Shown here one piece after another: positions 6,976 to 13,168 of a stretch of DNA of 24,468 nucleotides. Under the pieces are notes generated by a model that did no database searches, was not told the DNA's origin, and saw only the letters and a program-made list of their open reading frames with translations. The DNA comes from a virus. The position numbers and the translations under genes were made by a program. The stretch is from IMG/VR virus record IMGVR_UViG_3300044765_000056, positions 1 to 24,468 of that record, one strand, 5' to 3'. Numbering within the stretch: position 1 is the first letter of the stretch; each line of letters begins with the position of its first letter.

Positions 6976-7524
6976 TTACTTGTTACCTGCCGCAGCGTTA
7001 CGCTCGGCCTCGCAAGGCTTGCATTCTGACTCCCAGTCAAAGGAGCCGTTCTTTTCAACAATTTTCGGGAAGCCCCACTTCGAACGTGTTACCGGACAAT
7101 TGGGCCATTTTGCTAAGAACACATGATTGATTAGATTGTTGGCGGGGAGAAATTTGTCCCAGAACGACGCGCCACCCTGTTGTTCAATTAAGTCGATTGC
7201 AAGAGTGTCCACGCCACTCAGAGGGATATCCGAGTAGTTGCTAGGGCACGACTCAACCACCTCTTTCAGCGCCGGAGTCACCGCATTATCTGGGTTGCCG
7301 CTGAATATGAACCCCTTGTCAAAGAGCGCTTTCCTGGCGACATATTCGCACTTGCCCCAAGCTGCAGCCTCATCCGCTGACTTAGGCCCATCCTTACTAT
7401 GCTTTGCTGACCAGCAAGTGTCGTACCATTGTTTGCCAGTCTGATAAAAAATACCGTTATATGCAAGTGCCGCCAATACCGCGGCGCCAATTATCCATAG
7501 GCTAAATGATGGCCCGTCTTTCAA
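6976..7524 (-). CDS. Membrane-anchored protein of unknown function (accessory gene)
   Basis: A 182-aa protein with an N-terminal hydrophobic segment (about residues 8-27, FSLWIIGAAVLAALAYNGIF) and a cysteine-containing remainder (C37, C58, C93, C142, C168, C171), compatible with an exported or periplasmic domain with disulfides. The start is TTG at 7524 with AAGGAGG 8 nt upstream. Codon use and base composition are clearly more AT-rich than in neighbouring genes, and the gene has its own terminator, so it looks like a later insertion (a moron) between PL and the repressor gene. It may be expressed in the lysogen or under SOS control, since a LexA-type box lies about 100 nt upstream. No family is recognised. 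Confidence 0.75.
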   Translation of the reverse strand: MKDGPSFSLWIIGAAVLAALAYNGIFYQTGKQWYDTCWSAKHSKDGPKSADEAAAWGKCEYVARKALFDKGFIFSGNPDNAVTPALKEVVESCPSNYSDIPLSGVDTLAIDLIEQQGGASFWDKFLPANNLINHVFLAKWPNCPVTRSKWGFPKIVEKNGSFDWESECKPCEAERNAAAGNK

Positions 7525-7620
7525 GTCCTGCCCCTCCTTGTTTGAATAAGACGCCGCTGCGTTCGCTTCAATTGTTAAAATCCGGACTGCCTTACGAAAC
7601 CAATATTCCCTAGCGTAAAC

Positions 7621-7640
7621 TACTGTATGGGTGTACAGTA
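7621..7640. promoter_or_regulatory. LexA-type SOS box between divergent genes
   Basis: TACTGTATGGGTGTACAGTA is a CTGT-N8-ACAG palindrome that matches the classical LexA consensus at 16 of 20 positions, with all outer bases correct. The symmetry extends outward (TAAAC on the left, TTTTA on the right). It abuts a possible rightward -10, TAAACT at 7616-7621 (with TTACGA at 7592-7597, 18-nt spacer), and a possible leftward -10, TAAAAT at 7645-7640. The box sits in the 228-nt gap between the leftward 182-aa gene and the rightward small gene. LexA binding is inferred. Confidence 0.65.
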
Positions 7641-7752
7641 TTTTAGCGTTCTGAACTATGGGACTCGGAAAATTCTGCAGTGCTCTACTTCAGTTTCGCC
7701 TATCAAATTCATCAAATATAGGTAGGGATAAGCCTACAGACTGGAGGCGATG

Positions 7753-7956
7753 ATGCATCGGAAAGATAAGCTGAACATGATGTTTGAGGCCATCGATGAC
7801 GAAGGCAAGGACGTGGTGTTAGACATCCTTACAGGCGAGTATGAGCGTGTACGAGCGTCACGACGCGCGAGACTTCGCCTCGTCAGCTGCACGCATCCGG
7901 CGCCGAATGTTCCTCACCAGCCGCTCAATCCGACTTCGATCAGCCGGGCTCGATAA
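7753..7956 (+). CDS. Small protein convergent with the repressor gene
   Basis: A 67-aa ORF with GGAGG 5 nt before the ATG at 7753 (another ATG at 7750 is possible). The protein begins MHRKDKLNMMFEAIDDEGKDVVLDILTGEYERVRASRRARLRLV; the first half resembles the short C-terminal helical segments of XRE-type phage repressors (MF..I..E....VLDIL). The last third overlaps the 3' end of the repressor gene on the opposite strand by 99 nt. It lies downstream of the LexA box. An antirepressor or modulator role is a hypothesis from position only; it could also be a minor uncharacterised protein. Confidence 0.5.
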   Translation: MHRKDKLNMMFEAIDDEGKDVVLDILTGEYERVRASRRARLRLVSCTHPAPNVPHQPLNPTSISRAR

Positions 7957-8277
7957 CCGGTAAATTTCGATCATCTCAACGATGGTGCCAAGGATGTCCT
8001 CCGGCTGCGCTGGGGTCGCACTTTCGCTCCCGGAGGGCTGAACTTCCGTCTTACCGCCATCCTGCTCGTCCATAGGAGAGCCCTGTCCATTTGCCAGCCA
8101 GACCGGATCTACATCGAGAGCGGCCGCGATGTCCACGATTCTCCTGGCTGTCTGGCGAATGCCTGCCTCTAAATTCCCGATAGTGCTCTGCGATACGCCT
8201 CCTAGTTTGGCCAAGGCTTCCTGAGTAAGCCCCTTACGTTCGCGGGCCCATGTGAGCCGTTTCCCCAAAGTATCCAT
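7858..8277 (-). CDS. XRE family phage repressor (CI-like, no peptidase domain)
   Basis: A 139-aa protein with an HTH_3/XRE domain at about residues 5-62: RLTWARERKGLTQEALAKLGGVSQSTIGNLEAG, recognition helix around QSTIGNLE. After a polar linker, the C-terminal part (DILGTIVEMIEIYRLSSPADRSRIERLVRNIRRRM) is helical and likely for dimerisation. There is no S24/LexA-type serine-lysine peptidase domain, so RecA-driven self-cleavage is not expected. The ATG at 8277 is chosen because upstream in-frame sequence runs through the operator region and cro. No Shine-Dalgarno is seen before it; its mRNA may be leaderless. It faces cro across three operators, which makes it the lysogeny repressor. Confidence 0.85.
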   Translation of the reverse strand: MDTLGKRLTWARERKGLTQEALAKLGGVSQSTIGNLEAGIRQTARRIVDIAAALDVDPVWLANGQGSPMDEQDGGKTEVQPSGSESATPAQPEDILGTIVEMIEIYRLSSPADRSRIERLVRNIRRRMRAADEAKSRAS

Positions 8278-8338
8278 ATCACGAATGTAATACAGATCTT
8301 CATCACGTTGGTGTTGACGCCCTAAACACGAACGTGAT
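8278..8338. promoter_or_regulatory. Right operator triplet (OR)
   Basis: Three 14-bp sites lie between the divergent repressor and cro genes: ATCACGAATGTAAT (8278-8291), ATCACGTTGGTGTT (8302-8315) and AACACGAACGTGAT (8325-8338, inverted). Centre-to-centre distances are 24 and 23 nt, as in lambda OR. The site nearest cro is identical to one OL copy. The first site touches the repressor start codon, so it would control repressor synthesis, while the other two overlap the cro promoter. Confidence 0.8.
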
Positions 8339-8341
8339 ACT
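8314..8341 (+). promoter_or_regulatory. Rightward early promoter (PR)
   Basis: TTGACG at 8314-8319 and GATACT at 8336-8341 with a 16-nt spacer, overlapping two operator copies. The predicted transcription start is about 7 nt after the -10, within a base or two of the cro ATG at 8350, so the cro message would have almost no leader. Confidence 0.7.
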
Positions 8342-8349
8342 GTAGACGC

Positions 8350-8583
8350 ATGGATACCCAAAATATCACCTCCGATTTGATTAAGTCCGGCCTCACTCAG
8401 CAGCAGTTGGCCGATTTGGTTCCGTGTAGCCAATCGCTTATTGCGGCGTACTTGGCCGGCAAGCGCGGCGCGCGACCATCCAAGCAAATCGGCGACCGAC
8501 TTGAGCAACTTCATGCTGAGCGGTGCCGCCCCCTTACCCGAACCCCTCGACGACGTCGCATTAGCGACTCCCAGCCGCAGTAA
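8350..8583 (+). CDS. cro: Cro-like repressor
   Basis: A 77-aa basic DNA-binding protein with a helix-turn-helix: SDLIKSGLTQQQLADLVPCSQSLIAAYLAGKRGARPSKQIGDRLEQL (about residues 8-54), recognition helix around SQSLIAAYL. The arginine-rich tail (RTPRRRRIS) may add nonspecific DNA contacts. The family, size and position opposite the repressor make it the Cro counterpart, expected to bind the same 14-bp operators and turn off repressor synthesis during lytic growth. It is the first gene of the rightward operon. No Shine-Dalgarno precedes the ATG. A TTG at 8377 is a less likely alternative start. Confidence 0.82.
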   Translation: MDTQNITSDLIKSGLTQQQLADLVPCSQSLIAAYLAGKRGARPSKQIGDRLEQLHAERCRPLTRTPRRRRISDSQPQ

Positions 8584-8598
8584 CCCCTGCGGTTTTTC

Positions 8599-8640
8599 GT
8601 TGCCTAAAAAGTTGCAGTTAGGAAAAAGCTTATAGGCAAC
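8599..8640. repeat. Inverted repeat between cro and the next gene
   Basis: GTTGCCTA at 8599-8606 and TAGGCAAC at 8633-8640 form 8-bp inverted arms 26 nt apart, with a smaller CCTAA/TTAGG pair inside. No T run follows, so it is not a standard terminator. It could be a protein-binding site or an RNA processing or antitermination element of the right operon. Confidence 0.4.
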
Positions 8641-8700
8641 AGCAGCACCCGCCAGCCGCAAGGCTGACCCACGTAACCCGCAACACCAAGGAGAAACACC

Positions 8701-8955
8701 ATGTTTTACAACCCTGAAGCCCGTATCGACACGATTGAGGTCTGCGTGAACGAGGCCGAGAAGAACGCTGCGAAGGCGCTCTGCAAGGCTCTCGGAATCG
8801 GAGTCTCGACGTGGTACCGGAACCTCGGAAATGCCGAGTTGCAACGCCATGGTATGCCCCCGGGCAAGCCGAAAGAATCCGGAGGTTGCCGGGGTGTTGG
8901 GCGCCCGGCCAGTCGTGCGGGTGGTGCGAAGGGGGCAATGCGGAGACACCTTTAA
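8701..8955 (+). CDS. Small putative DNA-binding protein, 84 aa
   Basis: Preceded by AAGGAG 7 nt before the ATG. The first part reads RIDTIEVCVNEAEKNAAKALCKALGIGVSTWYRNLGNAEL: a beta-strand-like TIEVCVN, then two helices, the layout of ribbon-helix-helix regulators. This is judged by eye only. The rest is glycine- and arginine-rich and looks disordered. It occupies the place of lambda cII, directly behind cro, so a regulatory role is plausible. It has none of the strong similarity to CII that I would expect to recognise. Confidence 0.6.
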   Translation: MFYNPEARIDTIEVCVNEAEKNAAKALCKALGIGVSTWYRNLGNAELQRHGMPPGKPKESGGCRGVGRPASRAGGAKGAMRRHL

Positions 8956-8991
8956 GGGGTTTCGCCTGCGCCACGAGGTGGCAAAAAAATA

Positions 8992-9011
8992 GCCCGGAGG
9001 GAGAGCCGGGC
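8992..9011 (+). other. Hairpin upstream of the 65-aa gene
   Basis: GCCCGG (8992-8997) and CCGGGC (9006-9011) form a 6-bp GC stem without a following T run, just before the GAGGAAATAACA-ATG initiation site at 9028. It could protect the mRNA end or adjust translation; it is not a terminator by its sequence. Confidence 0.4.
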
Positions 9012-9027
9012 CATAGAGGAAATAACA

Positions 9028-9225
9028 ATGGACAAATTATCACATGAAAGTAAGGCTGCGACGAAGGTAATCGCGAAAGCGTGCACCTGGGCCGATCGCC
9101 GCAAATCGATGCAGTCTGCTTCTGAAGACCAAATCGCACGAGAGTCCGGCCGCTACCGCGTCAGCATCAACGAGTTGGCGGAAGCGGTCGAGCACTACCG
9201 CAAGGCCGAGAAAGCGGGGAAATGA
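9028..9225 (+). CDS. Small hypothetical early protein, 65 aa
   Basis: GAGG lies 8 nt before the ATG. The soluble charged protein (MDKLSHESKAATKVIAKACTWADRRKSMQSASEDQIARESGRYRVSINELAEAVEHYRKAEKAG) is helical, and the second half, RVSINELAEAVEHYRKAEK, could be a short helix pair. No family is recognised. Its stop overlaps the next start as ATGA. Confidence 0.65.
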   Translation: MDKLSHESKAATKVIAKACTWADRRKSMQSASEDQIARESGRYRVSINELAEAVEHYRKAEKAGK

Positions 9226-9434
9226 TGGATACCAGCATTTCCCCCGTCACACCTGAAATTATGCGCCAACGCGGCGCAGACGCCTTTGACAACGGTCACG
9301 GCATCGACGATCACAACATGAATCCGTGGTCGCCGGCTGTTGCCGACTGGCGTAAGGGCTGGCAGCAACGTCAGGCCGAGGTCGGCGCCCTTCGTGTTCT
9401 GGCCGCAGCCATGTCGATGGGAGCACCGACATGA
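9222..9434 (+). CDS. Rmf/CrpP-like small protein
   Basis: A 70-aa protein whose core, QRGADAFDNGHGIDDHNMNPWSPAVADWRKGWQQRQ (about residues 16-51), has the spacing of ribosome modulation factor and CrpP proteins: an RG..A...G helix, a turn with NP in place of CPY, then a W..GW helix. Rmf binds 30S ribosomes and promotes 100S dimers in stationary phase; the phage and plasmid members (Rmf/CrpP family) have less certain roles. The similarity is by pattern and needs a profile search to prove. Coupled on both sides by ATGA overlaps. Confidence 0.6.
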   Translation: MMDTSISPVTPEIMRQRGADAFDNGHGIDDHNMNPWSPAVADWRKGWQQRQAEVGALRVLAAAMSMGAPT

Positions 9435-9754
9435 CGAAGCTCTCAGTCAAAGCCGATCAAGTCTCTTCCGCGATCCTGCGGAAGATCGCATCAGCTGGCG
9501 AAGCAGGTACGACCGTATCCAAGCTCGTGTCCGAGCTGAAGCTAGGTCGTAGCTGCATACGCAAGCACCTCGTTGCCCTCGAGGATTCTGGCCACATCTG
9601 CCACGTGCGCCGTGTCCGTCCAGTTGGTGGCGGCGCATACCTCACCTATCACCCTGGATCGTCTCAGCCAACGCCAGTCAAGCGCGAAGCGCCTGCGCGC
9701 CGTGACTGGCTCGTTGAGGCGTTCTTCGGGCCTGCGCGCAGGGAGGCCGCATGA
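9431..9754 (+). CDS. Winged-helix DNA-binding protein
   Basis: A 107-aa protein with a winged helix-turn-helix at about residues 10-72: VSSAILRKIASAGEAGTTVSKLVSELKLGRSCIRKHLVALEDSGHICHVRR...GAYLTYHP, with the recognition helix around SCIRKHLVAL and the wing after it. The rest is a basic proline-containing linker and a short amphipathic end. It is probably a transcription regulator of the early region or a replication accessory factor. ATGA overlaps couple it to both neighbours. Confidence 0.75.
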   Translation: MTKLSVKADQVSSAILRKIASAGEAGTTVSKLVSELKLGRSCIRKHLVALEDSGHICHVRRVRPVGGGAYLTYHPGSSQPTPVKREAPARRDWLVEAFFGPARREAA

Positions 9755-9969
9755 TCGCCTACGAAGCCATCGGCCCCAATGCGAACGGCGATTTCATCAT
9801 CGCCTACCCGACACCGGGCGCCCCACACATCATGACCGCAGCTGGCGTCTGCTCCGACCTGCGCCTGGCACAGGACGAATGCGCACGCCTGAACGAAGCA
9901 CAGGTTGTCGACCGCCGAGCCGCGATGGTCCGCGCTCGCAACATGATCATTCGCGACAAGGAGAACTGA
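9751..9969 (+). CDS. Small hypothetical early protein, 72 aa
   Basis: The protein starts MIAYEAIGPNANGDFIIAYPTPGAP and continues with a helix LRLAQDECARLNEAQVVDRRAAMVRARNMIIRD. The N-terminal half is beta-like, the second half helical. It lies in front of the replication genes, coupled to the winged-helix gene by ATGA. No family is recognised. Confidence 0.7.
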   Translation: MIAYEAIGPNANGDFIIAYPTPGAPHIMTAAGVCSDLRLAQDECARLNEAQVVDRRAAMVRARNMIIRDKEN

Positions 9970-9970
9970 C

Positions 9971-10771
9971 GTGGCCGGCGAATGGATCAAGGTGCGCACG
10001 AACCTGTGGGACGACCCACGAATCGGCCAGCTGTGCGAACTGACGGACCAGGGCGAAGCCGCGGTCATCGGTGGCCTGTACTGGCTCTGGGCGACTGCTG
10101 ACGAACACTCTGCCGACGGCCTGCTGCATGGCATGACGACCCGCACCATTGACCGCAAGACGGGCGTCCCTGGACTCGGCAAGGCGCTGGTAACGATCGG
10201 CTGGCTCACGGAAAGCGATGGCGGCGTTACCGTAGAACGCTTTGATGAGCACAACGGCGCTTCTGCGAAACAGCGCGCACTCACTGCGAAGCGTGTTTCG
10301 AACCACAAGGCTAACGCAAAGGTAACGCAGCCAGCGTTACCAAAACAGGATGATGCCGTTACTGGTGCGTTACCTAGAGAAGATAAGAAAGAAGATAACC
10401 CCCCCCATACCCCCCAAGGGGGGCAACCCGGCGAGCAAGACGAAAGCCCGAAACGCAAAACGGCCGTCTCCCTGCAGACCTTCCTTGCCGAGTGCAAGAA
10501 GGCCGGCGAGAAGCCGATTCCTGACGGCGATCCGGTGTTCGCCTATGCCGACAAGGTCGGACTGCCGCACGAGTTCCTTGGCCTGCACTGGCGCGAGTTC
10601 AAGGACCGCTACCAGGCGCCAGATTCCAAGCGCTACAAGGCGTGGCGCACCGTGTTCCTGAAGTCAGTGAAATGCAATTGGCTCAAGCTCTGGTACCTCA
10701 ACGGCGACGGGCAGTACGTCCTGACGACCGCCGGCCAGCAGGCCCAGCGCGCCCACAGGGAGGCCGCATGA
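9971..10771 (+). CDS. Phage replisome organiser (replication initiator)
   Basis: A 266-aa protein starting with GTG at 9971, with AAGGAG just before and overlapping the previous stop. The N-terminal region (about residues 3-100), GEWIKVRTNLWDDPRIGQLCELTDQGEAAVIGGLYWLWATADEHSADG, is the helical DNA-binding type found in phage replication proteins equivalent to lambda O. A charged linker with a repeated PP/TPQGGQ region follows, then a C-terminal domain (about 163-250) including HEFLGLHWREFKDRY, probably for contacting the helicase. It lies directly before a DnaB-type helicase, coupled by ATGA, so it likely loads that helicase at the phage origin. An origin inside this gene, as in lambda O, is possible: the linker DNA has a C-run/G-run palindrome near 10400-10423. 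Confidence 0.8.
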   Translation: MAGEWIKVRTNLWDDPRIGQLCELTDQGEAAVIGGLYWLWATADEHSADGLLHGMTTRTIDRKTGVPGLGKALVTIGWLTESDGGVTVERFDEHNGASAKQRALTAKRVSNHKANAKVTQPALPKQDDAVTGALPREDKKEDNPPHTPQGGQPGEQDESPKRKTAVSLQTFLAECKKAGEKPIPDGDPVFAYADKVGLPHEFLGLHWREFKDRYQAPDSKRYKAWRTVFLKSVKCNWLKLWYLNGDGQYVLTTAGQQAQRAHREAA

Positions 10772-12099
10772 GCGAGCAATTCAACATCGAGGCGGAACAG
10801 GCCGTAATCGGCGCCCTGTTGCGCGACAACGACGCATTCGATCGCATCCCGGCGCTGGACGCTGCTCACTTCTTCCGCGGCGACCACCGCAACGTGTTCG
10901 CGGAGATCGCCAAGCAACTGGCGGCAGGTAAGCGCGTCGACGCCGTGACGCTGGCCGAGCGCCTGGATCCGGAGATGCTGCCGTACCTCGCCAGTCTGCA
11001 CTCGTCGGCCGCCAGCGCCGCGAAGATCGAGTACCACGCAAGCATCGTGATCGAGAAGGCAACGCGTCGCGCGCTGTCCGCTCTGGCGATCGACCTTGCT
11101 GCCGATGCTGAATCGGGCAAGGACAGCGCCGAGACCATAGCCGACGCCGCCGCCAAGCTGGACGCCATGGCCCAGCGCAAGACGACCCGCGACCCGCGCC
11201 GCCTGGATGAAACGCTGACCGAGTATTTGACCCTACTGCAGCAGCGCCTGGACGGCAAGGTTCGTCCGATCCCGACCGGTTATCGGCACCTGGACGAGAT
11301 GCTCGACGGTGGCCTGGAGCGCGGCACGTTGACGGTGATCGCCGGCCGCCCCGGCACTGGCAAGACCGCCGCGGGCCTCGGCATCTGCCGCAACGCTGCG
11401 CGCGACTACTCTGCCCTGTTCCTGTCGATGGAGATGTCGACGAATCAGGTCAACGACCGCAACATCTCCGCGCTGGCCAAGGTCGACATGTCGTGGCTGC
11501 GAAAGCCGGGCGAAGGCCGCGATGACACCGAGCGCTGGAACGCTATCACGAACGCCACGATCAACTCGCGCCGGCTGAACCTGTTCATCGACGACCAGAC
11601 TGGCCTGAGCCTACCCGAGATCCGCGCCAAGGCCCGCAAGATCAAGCGGCAGCACGGCTGCGACATCATCTGCATCGACCAGTTGTCGTTCATCACCGGC
11701 GCCAAGTCCGACAAGCTGCACGAGGCGATGGGCGAGTACACGCGCGGCCTGATCGCCTTGGGCAAGGAGCTCGACGCCGCAATCATCCTGCTGGCCCAAC
11801 TGAACCGGGAATGCGAGAAGCGTAACGACAAGCGCCCGATCATGTCCGACCTGGGCGTGTCCGGATACATCGAGCAGGACGCCGCCAACATCATCTTCCT
11901 GTACCGCGACGAACTCTGGAACCCGGAGTCCGAAGACCGCGGCATCTGCGAGTGGATCAGCGCGAAGCAGCGGCAAGGCCAGCCCGGCGTCGTCGGCCTG
12001 GCGTACATCGGCGCGCAAACCCGGTTCGAGGATCTGCCCTACCGCTGGCATCGTCGGGCACCGGTGAAGAAGGCATCGAGCCGCGGGGGATTTGAATGA
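10768..12099 (+). CDS. dnaB: DnaB-type replicative helicase
   Basis: A 443-aa helicase close to the usual 450-470 residues of DnaB. Residues 1-100 form the N-terminal DnaB domain (FNIEAEQAVIGALL...FFRGDHRNVFAEI). The RecA-like domain has Walker A GRPGTGKT (193-200), Walker B ICID (301-304) and the conserved AQLNRECEKR...SDLGVSGYIEQDA segment (about 343-372). It unwinds DNA ahead of the fork using ATP. The ATG at 10768 is chosen over longer forms because it overlaps the initiator stop as ATGA and gives the proper DnaB N-terminus. Having its own helicase makes the phage less dependent on host DnaB. Confidence 0.95.
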   Translation: MSEQFNIEAEQAVIGALLRDNDAFDRIPALDAAHFFRGDHRNVFAEIAKQLAAGKRVDAVTLAERLDPEMLPYLASLHSSAASAAKIEYHASIVIEKATRRALSALAIDLAADAESGKDSAETIADAAAKLDAMAQRKTTRDPRRLDETLTEYLTLLQQRLDGKVRPIPTGYRHLDEMLDGGLERGTLTVIAGRPGTGKTAAGLGICRNAARDYSALFLSMEMSTNQVNDRNISALAKVDMSWLRKPGEGRDDTERWNAITNATINSRRLNLFIDDQTGLSLPEIRAKARKIKRQHGCDIICIDQLSFITGAKSDKLHEAMGEYTRGLIALGKELDAAIILLAQLNRECEKRNDKRPIMSDLGVSGYIEQDAANIIFLYRDELWNPESEDRGICEWISAKQRQGQPGVVGLAYIGAQTRFEDLPYRWHRRAPVKKASSRGGFE

Positions 12100-12302
12100 C
12101 GCACCGCCCGCCCCAGCCCTGCGTCCTGTGCTCCCGCTTCCACCGCCATGCCGACGCACCTCCAGCCCACGGCTACTGCGAAGGCTACGAGAGGTTCCAG
12201 CGCCACGACGACACGAACGAGGCATGCCCGCTGTGGAAGGAAGCAAGCGACAAGGGCCAGCGCAGGGCATGGGCGGAACAACAACAGAGGGAGACAACGT
12301 GA
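12096..12302 (+). CDS. Small cysteine-rich protein, possible zinc binding
   Basis: A 68-aa protein with four cysteines, C9, C12, C28 and C44, spaced as CVLC...GYCEG...ACPLW, which may bind one zinc ion or an iron-sulfur cluster. It is coupled to the helicase (ATGA) and to the methyltransferase (GTGA). The tail is charged ([16 protein letters not shown]). Small proteins of this kind are common in phage early operons; function unknown. Confidence 0.65.
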   Translation: MTHRPPQPCVLCSRFHRHADAPPAHGYCEGYERFQRHDDTNEACPLWKEASDKGQRRAWAEQQQRETT

Positions 12303-13168
12303 CCGCCTACTACAACGAGATTGACGAATACGCGGCCCAGTGGCTGCGCAACCTGATCGCCGCAGGCCACATCGCGCCCGGCGAAGTCGACACAAGGAGC
12401 ATCGAGGATGTACACCCCGCCGACCTGGAGGACTTCACGCAATGCCACTTCTTCGCCGGCATCGGCGTCTGGTCCCTCGCGCTTCGCCGCGCCGGCTGGC
12501 CAGACGATCGATCTGTTTGGACTGGTTCCTGTCCGTGCCAACCTTTCAGCGCGGCAGGCAAAGGAGCTGGGTTTGCTGACGAGCGGCACCTATGGCCGCA
12601 CTTCCACTGGCTCATCGGTGAGCGTCGCCCTTCAGTCGTCCTTGGAGAGCAAGTTGCGAGCAAGGACGCAGATCCTTGGGTCGACCTTGTACACGCTGAC
12701 CTGGAGGGGCTGGGTTACGCCTTCGGGTGTGTCCCGTTCCCGTCTGCGGGCATCGGCGCCCCGCACATCCGAGACCGGAATTATTGGGTGGCCCACGCCA
12801 CGCAGCGCGGACGGAGAGAAGAACGTGCGCACTCTGGAAGGTACGTTGGCGGAAATCGCCCGCAAGGGTTCGCCACAGGATCTGTGTCAGGCGGCGATGT
12901 TGGCGGGCTGGCACACGCCCGTGGTTCGCGACTGCAGGAACTCGGCGGGGGATGGGTCGAATCCTCGGGACTTGCCACGGCAGGTTTCTGGCGTGATGCC
13001 GATTGGCTGCCATGCCTCGATGGCCGGCGCCGTCCAGTTGAACCCGGCTCATTCCCGCTGGTTAATGGCACTCCCGCCCGAGTGGGACGCCTGCGCGCCT
13101 ACGGCAACGCGATCAACGCCGAAGCGGCGCGCGTCTTCATCGAATGCGTAATGGAGTGCCAACCATGA
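12299..13168 (+). CDS. DNA (cytosine-5) methyltransferase
   Basis: A 289-aa C5-cytosine methyltransferase starting with GTG at 12299 in a GTGA overlap. Motifs in order: I FAGIG (52-56), IV PCQPFS with catalytic C80 (79-84), VI as GEQV (116-119, a variant of ENV with the glutamate kept), VIII HIRDR (156-160), and X as [10 protein letters not shown] near the end. The expected reaction is SAM-dependent methylation of cytosine, for protection from host restriction. The region between VIII and X, where the target recognition domain should be, is short and glycine/arginine-rich. The codon third positions here have unusually low GC, and a second long ORF runs in another frame. The enzyme is small for the family and may be of weak or unusual specificity. 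Confidence 0.85.
   Translation: MTAYYNEIDEYAAQWLRNLIAAGHIAPGEVDTRSIEDVHPADLEDFTQCHFFAGIGVWSLALRRAGWPDDRSVWTGSCPCQPFSAAGKGAGFADERHLWPHFHWLIGERRPSVVLGEQVASKDADPWVDLVHADLEGLGYAFGCVPFPSAGIGAPHIRDRNYWVAHATQRGRREERAHSGRYVGGNRPQGFATGSVSGGDVGGLAHARGSRLQELGGGWVESSGLATAGFWRDADWLPCLDGRRRPVEPGSFPLVNGTPARVGRLRAYGNAINAEAARVFIECVMECQP
12408..13151 (+). CDS. Alternate-frame gene inside the methyltransferase gene
   Basis: A 247-codon ORF lies wholly within the methyltransferase gene in another frame. Its ATG at 12408 has a strong AAGGAG (12394-12399) 8 nt upstream. From about residue 33 it reads like a real protein: [82 protein letters not shown] and near the end [21 protein letters not shown] recall similar sequences annotated as unknown phage proteins at methyltransferase loci. 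In the first 62 codons from 12503/12504, GC at the third position is about 71 percent in this frame and about 55 percent in the methyltransferase frame, by hand count. Residues 1-32 look like shadow sequence. Function unknown. Confidence 0.5.
   Translation: MYTPPTWRTSRNATSSPASASGPSRFAAPAGQTIDLFGLVPVRANLSARQAKELGLLTSGTYGRTSTGSSVSVALQSSLESKLRARTQILGSTLYTLTWRGWVTPSGVSRSRLRASAPRTSETGIIGWPTPRSADGEKNVRTLEGTLAEIARKGSPQDLCQAAMLAGWHTPVVRDCRNSAGDGSNPRDLPRQVSGVMPIGCHASMAGAVQLNPAHSRWLMALPPEWDACAPTATRSTPKRRASSSNA

Noticed and set aside
8601-8616. Lambda CII-type TTGC-N6-TTGC site
   Set aside because: The two TTGC copies are separated by 8 nt instead of 6, and no matching -10/-35 for a PRE-like promoter is visible.
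8278-8949. Extended repressor of 363 residues
   Set aside because: The frame is open through cro and the operators on the other strand, but the extra part is basic, without domains, and would need transcription across PR. The XRE domain begins directly after the ATG at 8277.
10642-10767. Longer N-terminal start for the DnaB-type helicase
   Set aside because: The extra 42 residues overlap the initiator gene and are arginine/proline-rich shadow sequence; the ATG at 10768 overlaps the stop as ATGA and gives the family N-terminus.
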